A DNA stretch of 64,000 nt from Gemmatimonadaceae bacterium. Its GTDB lineage: Bacteria; Gemmatimonadota; Gemmatimonadetes; Gemmatimonadales; Gemmatimonadaceae. The translations under genes and the position numbers were made by a program. Within the stretch, counting starts at the first letter, position 1. Each line of letters starts with the position of its first letter. Below, in pieces: positions 61,365 through 64,000 of the stretch. Location: assembly GCA_019637355.1 (NCBI GenBank), contig JAHBVT010000001.1, positions 1,829,192 to 1,893,191 on the forward strand. Reading direction: 5' to 3'. The notes below the pieces were generated by a model. It did not search any database. It worked only from the letters and a program-made list of their open reading frames with translations, and was not told the DNA's origin.

Positions 61365-62240
61365 ATGAGCTTGCGGGTGCGATTCTGGGGCACTCGCGGG
61401 TCGATTCCGACCCCTGGGGCCCAGACCGTGCGCTACGGGGGCAACACCCCCTGCGTAGAGGTCCGGACCGATGAAGGCTGGTTGATCATCCTGGACGCCG
61501 GGACGGGCATCCGGGAGCTGGGGCGGGACCTGCTGGGGCGGTCGAACGGCGCGCCGATCAAGGGGGACATCTTCCTGACGCACGCGCACTGGGACCACAT
61601 CCAGGGGATTCCCTTCTTCGCGCCGATTTTCGGTCGAGGCAACCACTTCACGATCTGGGGTTCGGAATCGCTGGAGCGCAGCTTCGACAAAGTGTTGCGG
61701 GACCAGATGTCGCCCGTCGTCTTTCCGGTGAGCTTCGAGGAGCTGGACGCGACGATCGATTTCAAGGGACTGCCGGAAGGCTCCCCCACGGCTGGGCGGG
61801 GGTATGAGGTGACGGCCTTTGCGGTGCAGCACCCGGGCGGGGCGTTGGGTTACCGGTTCACTGAAACCGGAGGCTCGGGGGCCGCGCTGGTGTATGTGTC
61901 GGACAGTGAGCTTGCACCGCACCCGCGGTACGACTCGCCGGCCGATTGGCGGGATCGGATGGTGGCGTTCGTGCGCGGGGCGGCAGTCCTGATCCACGAC
62001 ACGACCTACACCACCGAGGAGTACGACCACCACCGCGGTTGGGGGCACTCGACCTACGCGGAGGCGGTGCAGTTGGCGCTGGATGCCGGGGTGCAGACCT
62101 TGGTGCTCTTTCACCACGAGCCCCGGCGGACGGATGACCAGCTCGACCAGCAACTGGCCGTGTGCCGGAAGCTGGTGCAGGACCGCGGGGCCACGCTGCA
62201 GGTGGTGGCGGCCGCGGAGGGCTTGACCCTGACTCTCTAA
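61365..62240 (+). CDS. MBL-fold hydrolase (RNase Z/phosphodiesterase-like)
   Basis: 291 residues. It opens RVRFWGTRGSIPTPG and RYGGNTPCVEV, a hallmark of the class that includes cyclic-nucleotide phosphodiesterases and RNase Z-like enzymes. The metal motif is LTHAHWDHIQG (His73, His75, Asp77, His78), with VYVSDSE, HDTTYTTEEY and GWGHSTYAEAV adding ligands. It may degrade the cyclic nucleotide sensed by the Crp-family protein upstream; this is inference from context. Confidence 0.85.
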   Translation: MSLRVRFWGTRGSIPTPGAQTVRYGGNTPCVEVRTDEGWLIILDAGTGIRELGRDLLGRSNGAPIKGDIFLTHAHWDHIQGIPFFAPIFGRGNHFTIWGSESLERSFDKVLRDQMSPVVFPVSFEELDATIDFKGLPEGSPTAGRGYEVTAFAVQHPGGALGYRFTETGGSGAALVYVSDSELAPHPRYDSPADWRDRMVAFVRGAAVLIHDTTYTTEEYDHHRGWGHSTYAEAVQLALDAGVQTLVLFHHEPRRTDDQLDQQLAVCRKLVQDRGATLQVVAAAEGLTLTL

Positions 62241-62257
62241 CCTCCCCGGAGGCTGTG

Positions 62258-62971
62258 ATGTTGAAGCAGATCGTGCGTACCACGGCGGTGCTCGCCCTCG
62301 CGGCGATGCCGCTCTTCGCCCAGGAGGACACGCGCCCGACCGTCGCGGTGCTGCCCTTCGTCAATAGCGCCATCGGCGACGCGCAGAACGAGCTGGCCCC
62401 GCTGTCCAAGGGCATCGCCGACCTGCTCATCATCGAGCTGGCGCAGAACACGGGCATCCGCCTCGTGGAGCGCGAGAACATCGAGGCCATCCTGCGCGAG
62501 CAGAACCTGGCCCGCGACGGCCGCGTGGACGACGCGACGGCCGCCCGCATCGGCCGCATCCTCGGTGCCAAGCACATCATCACGGGATCCTTCGTGACCG
62601 ACCGCTCGGGCACGATGGTCGTGACGATCAAGTCCATCGACGTCGAGACCACGCGCATCGCGTGGACGCATATGGACCGCGACCGCACCGACAACTTCCT
62701 CGCGCTGGTGAGCAAGGTGGGCCAGGCGACCAACCGCGGCCTCAACCTGCCGGCCCTCACGCCGGCGGCGCGTCAGTCCAGCGAGGCCCGCAACCAGGCG
62801 CAGGCCCGCGTGCCCTTCCGCGCGGTGATGATGTACTCGCGTGCGATCAGCGCGCAGGACTCGGGCAATCGCCAGGAAGCGCTGACGCTGTTCAACCAGG
62901 TGGTCCGCGAGTTCCCGGACTTCGAGGACGCCAAGACCGCGCTGGGCCGCCTCCAGGGCGCCGGCGGTTGA
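62258..62971 (+). CDS. CsgG/FlgO-like exported protein
   Basis: 237 residues with a signal peptide (TTAVLALAAMPLFAQ). PTVAVLPFVNSAIGD, then KGIADLLIIELAQNTGIRLVE and GRILGAKHIITGSFV follow the CsgG pattern of curli-type outer-membrane assembly proteins, but at this length it lacks the barrel hairpins and resembles periplasmic FlgO-type members. The C-terminal 50 residues form a TPR-like helical pair (NRQEALTLFNQVVREFPDF). GGAGG precedes the ATG. It follows the MBL gene by 17 bases. Confidence 0.8.
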   Translation: MLKQIVRTTAVLALAAMPLFAQEDTRPTVAVLPFVNSAIGDAQNELAPLSKGIADLLIIELAQNTGIRLVERENIEAILREQNLARDGRVDDATAARIGRILGAKHIITGSFVTDRSGTMVVTIKSIDVETTRIAWTHMDRDRTDNFLALVSKVGQATNRGLNLPALTPAARQSSEARNQAQARVPFRAVMMYSRAISAQDSGNRQEALTLFNQVVREFPDFEDAKTALGRLQGAGG

Positions 62972-63010
62972 GTCCTCACTGGCGAGCGTCACCGCTCGCA
63001 GGGTAACCTT

Positions 63011-63045
63011 GAGCCGCCGGCGCCCCCTCGGGGCACCGGCGGCTC
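63011..63045 (+). terminator. Hairpin terminator
   Basis: A 10-bp stem (63011-63020 with 63036-63045), one mismatch, then 5 more pairs (63022-63026 with 63030-63034) around a 3-base loop, followed by TGGTT. A smaller 7-bp hairpin precedes it at 62982-62999. Together they probably end the transcript of the CsgG-like gene. Confidence 0.65.
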
Positions 63046-63067
63046 TGGTTCCTCCCCTCCCCCGCAC

Positions 63068-64000
63068 GTGAACCCACTCGTCCTGCTCCCCGAAGGGCGC
63101 GCCCTGCCCTCGCTGCCCACGCTCGGCGCCGACGCCGGTCTCGAGCTGCGCCGCGTCGCCGTGTTGCCGCAAGTGCACGATCTGCCGGCCGACCGCCCGG
63201 TGGTGGCCTTCGTGGACGCCGCGCTGGCCGCAGGCCGCTCGGCGCTGCTGTCTGCGCTGGCTGAACGCAGCGCGCTGGTGGGCATCGGGGAGGCCGGTGA
63301 GCGTGGCCCGTCAGGTACGTTGGCTGAAGCCGGGCTGATTGGCTGGCTGCCCGCCGATGCCGACACGTCGCTCGGGCGCGCGGTGCTGCAAGGCGCCCTG
63401 CGGCACGCCGCGGCGCTGGTGGCGGCCGCCCGCGCCTCCGAGGCGCAGCAGTCGTCGGCCTCCGACCTGCGCGAGCTCTCACGCGTCGGCGCGGCGCTGG
63501 CCACCGAGCGCGACCTCGACACGCTGCTGGGGATGATCCTGACGCAGGCGCGGCGCCTCTCGGACGCCGACGCCGGTTCGCTGTACCTCGTGGAGAAGGA
63601 CGAGGCCGGCAACCCGGCCACGCTGCGCTTCAAGCTCTCGCAGAACACCACGCTGCCGGAGCTGCCGTTCAGCGAGTTCAGCATCCCGATCGACCACAGC
63701 TCGCTCTCCGGCTACGTGGCGGCCACCGGCGAGCGCCTGATGATCGGCGACGTGTACCTGCTGCCGGAGCACGTGAGCTACCGGCAGAACCGCTCTTTCG
63801 ACGACAAGTTCGGCTACCGCACCAAGTCGATGCTGGTGCTGCCGATGTTCACGCTCAAGGATGAGATCATCGGCGTGCTGCAGTTGATCAACCGCAAGCG
63901 CGACTTCGCGACGGTGCTCTCGTCGGCCGCGGTGGTGGACCGCGAGGTGATCGCCTTCGACGAATACGTGACCGAGGTGGTCTCGGCGTTGGCGGCGCAG
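63068..64000 (+). CDS. GAF-domain signalling protein, cut by window end
   Basis: At least 311 residues in an open frame from GTG 63068 to the last base. The N-terminal 110 residues are Ala-rich and look like a receiver-like or degenerate fold. A GAF domain begins near residue 140 (LRELSRVGAALATERDLDTLL, SDADAGSLYLVEKDE, SIPIDHSSLSGYVAATGERL, SMLVLPMFTLKDEIIGVLQL). The output domain, likely a cyclase, kinase or HD-GYP, lies beyond the window. Confidence 0.85.
   Translation, partial: MNPLVLLPEGRALPSLPTLGADAGLELRRVAVLPQVHDLPADRPVVAFVDAALAAGRSALLSALAERSALVGIGEAGERGPSGTLAEAGLIGWLPADADTSLGRAVLQGALRHAAALVAAARASEAQQSSASDLRELSRVGAALATERDLDTLLGMILTQARRLSDADAGSLYLVEKDEAGNPATLRFKLSQNTTLPELPFSEFSIPIDHSSLSGYVAATGERLMIGDVYLLPEHVSYRQNRSFDDKFGYRTKSMLVLPMFTLKDEIIGVLQLINRKRDFATVLSSAAVVDREVIAFDEYVTEVVSALAAQ

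Overview
The window comes from a GC-rich bacterial chromosome, roughly 70 percent GC outside one island. Family resemblance across the housekeeping genes and the promoter style (a TAnnTTT -10 box, as in the FCB superphylum) point to Gemmatimonadota. That assignment is an inference; there is no rRNA gene here to confirm it.

The first 38 kb is compact core chromosome. In order it holds methylmalonyl-CoA epimerase; pdxJ; a run of a degenerate Hpt-like protein, a UPF0104 flippase-like protein and ispE; tRNA-Gln; an overlapping rfbABDC dTDP-rhamnose operon on the minus strand; prs; rplY-pth-hppA; ychF; a phosphatase plus glucosylglycerol-phosphate synthase pair that probably makes a compatible solute; rpsF-rpsR-DUF2232-rplI; rsfS; a giant peptidase-propeller-barrel protein; two SPOR-domain proteins running into smc and aroF; and a minus-strand prmC-ylbF-tmk-S41 peptidase cluster. 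Four sites carry long inverted repeats built from short tandem units (three sequence families), and two of these families bracket single genes.

From about 38.1 to 50.9 kb the base composition drops and the content becomes accessory. This island holds a membrane protein plus MBL-fold pair; an IS110/IS1111-type element that appears to sit inside an integron attC-like hairpin; a five-gene minus-strand operon (DUF2188, LRAT-like papain-fold protein, MBL-fold hydrolase, E2-E1 fusion, JAB/JAMM peptidase); a divergent multi-pass membrane protein; an IS3 remnant; a run of small plus-strand genes of mostly unknown function; and a possible PD-(D/E)XK nuclease. The E2-E1/JAB operon is the best candidate for a little-described system: a bacterial ubiquitin-like conjugation pathway with its own deconjugase and two extra hydrolases, without the CD-NTase that would make it CBASS.

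From 50.9 kb to the end the chromosome returns to core-like content with small accessory modules. These are a YdeI protein, an ArsR-SRPBCC-DinB operon with a palindromic operator, a secreted esterase, a decayed HigBA toxin-antitoxin module next to an MNT-nucleotidyltransferase fragment, a flotillin/NfeD/lipoprotein cluster, a DUF4160-DUF2442 pair, rpmE-prfA (prfA probably starts at CTG), a Crp-family regulator followed by a Crp-like operator and an MBL hydrolase, a CsgG-like lipoprotein-type protein, and a GAF protein cut by the window end.

A recurrent promoter shape, TTGnnn-N16-18-TAnnTTT, precedes at least ten genes on both strands. In several cases the start codon lies only 4-6 bases after the -10 box, which predicts leaderless mRNAs.
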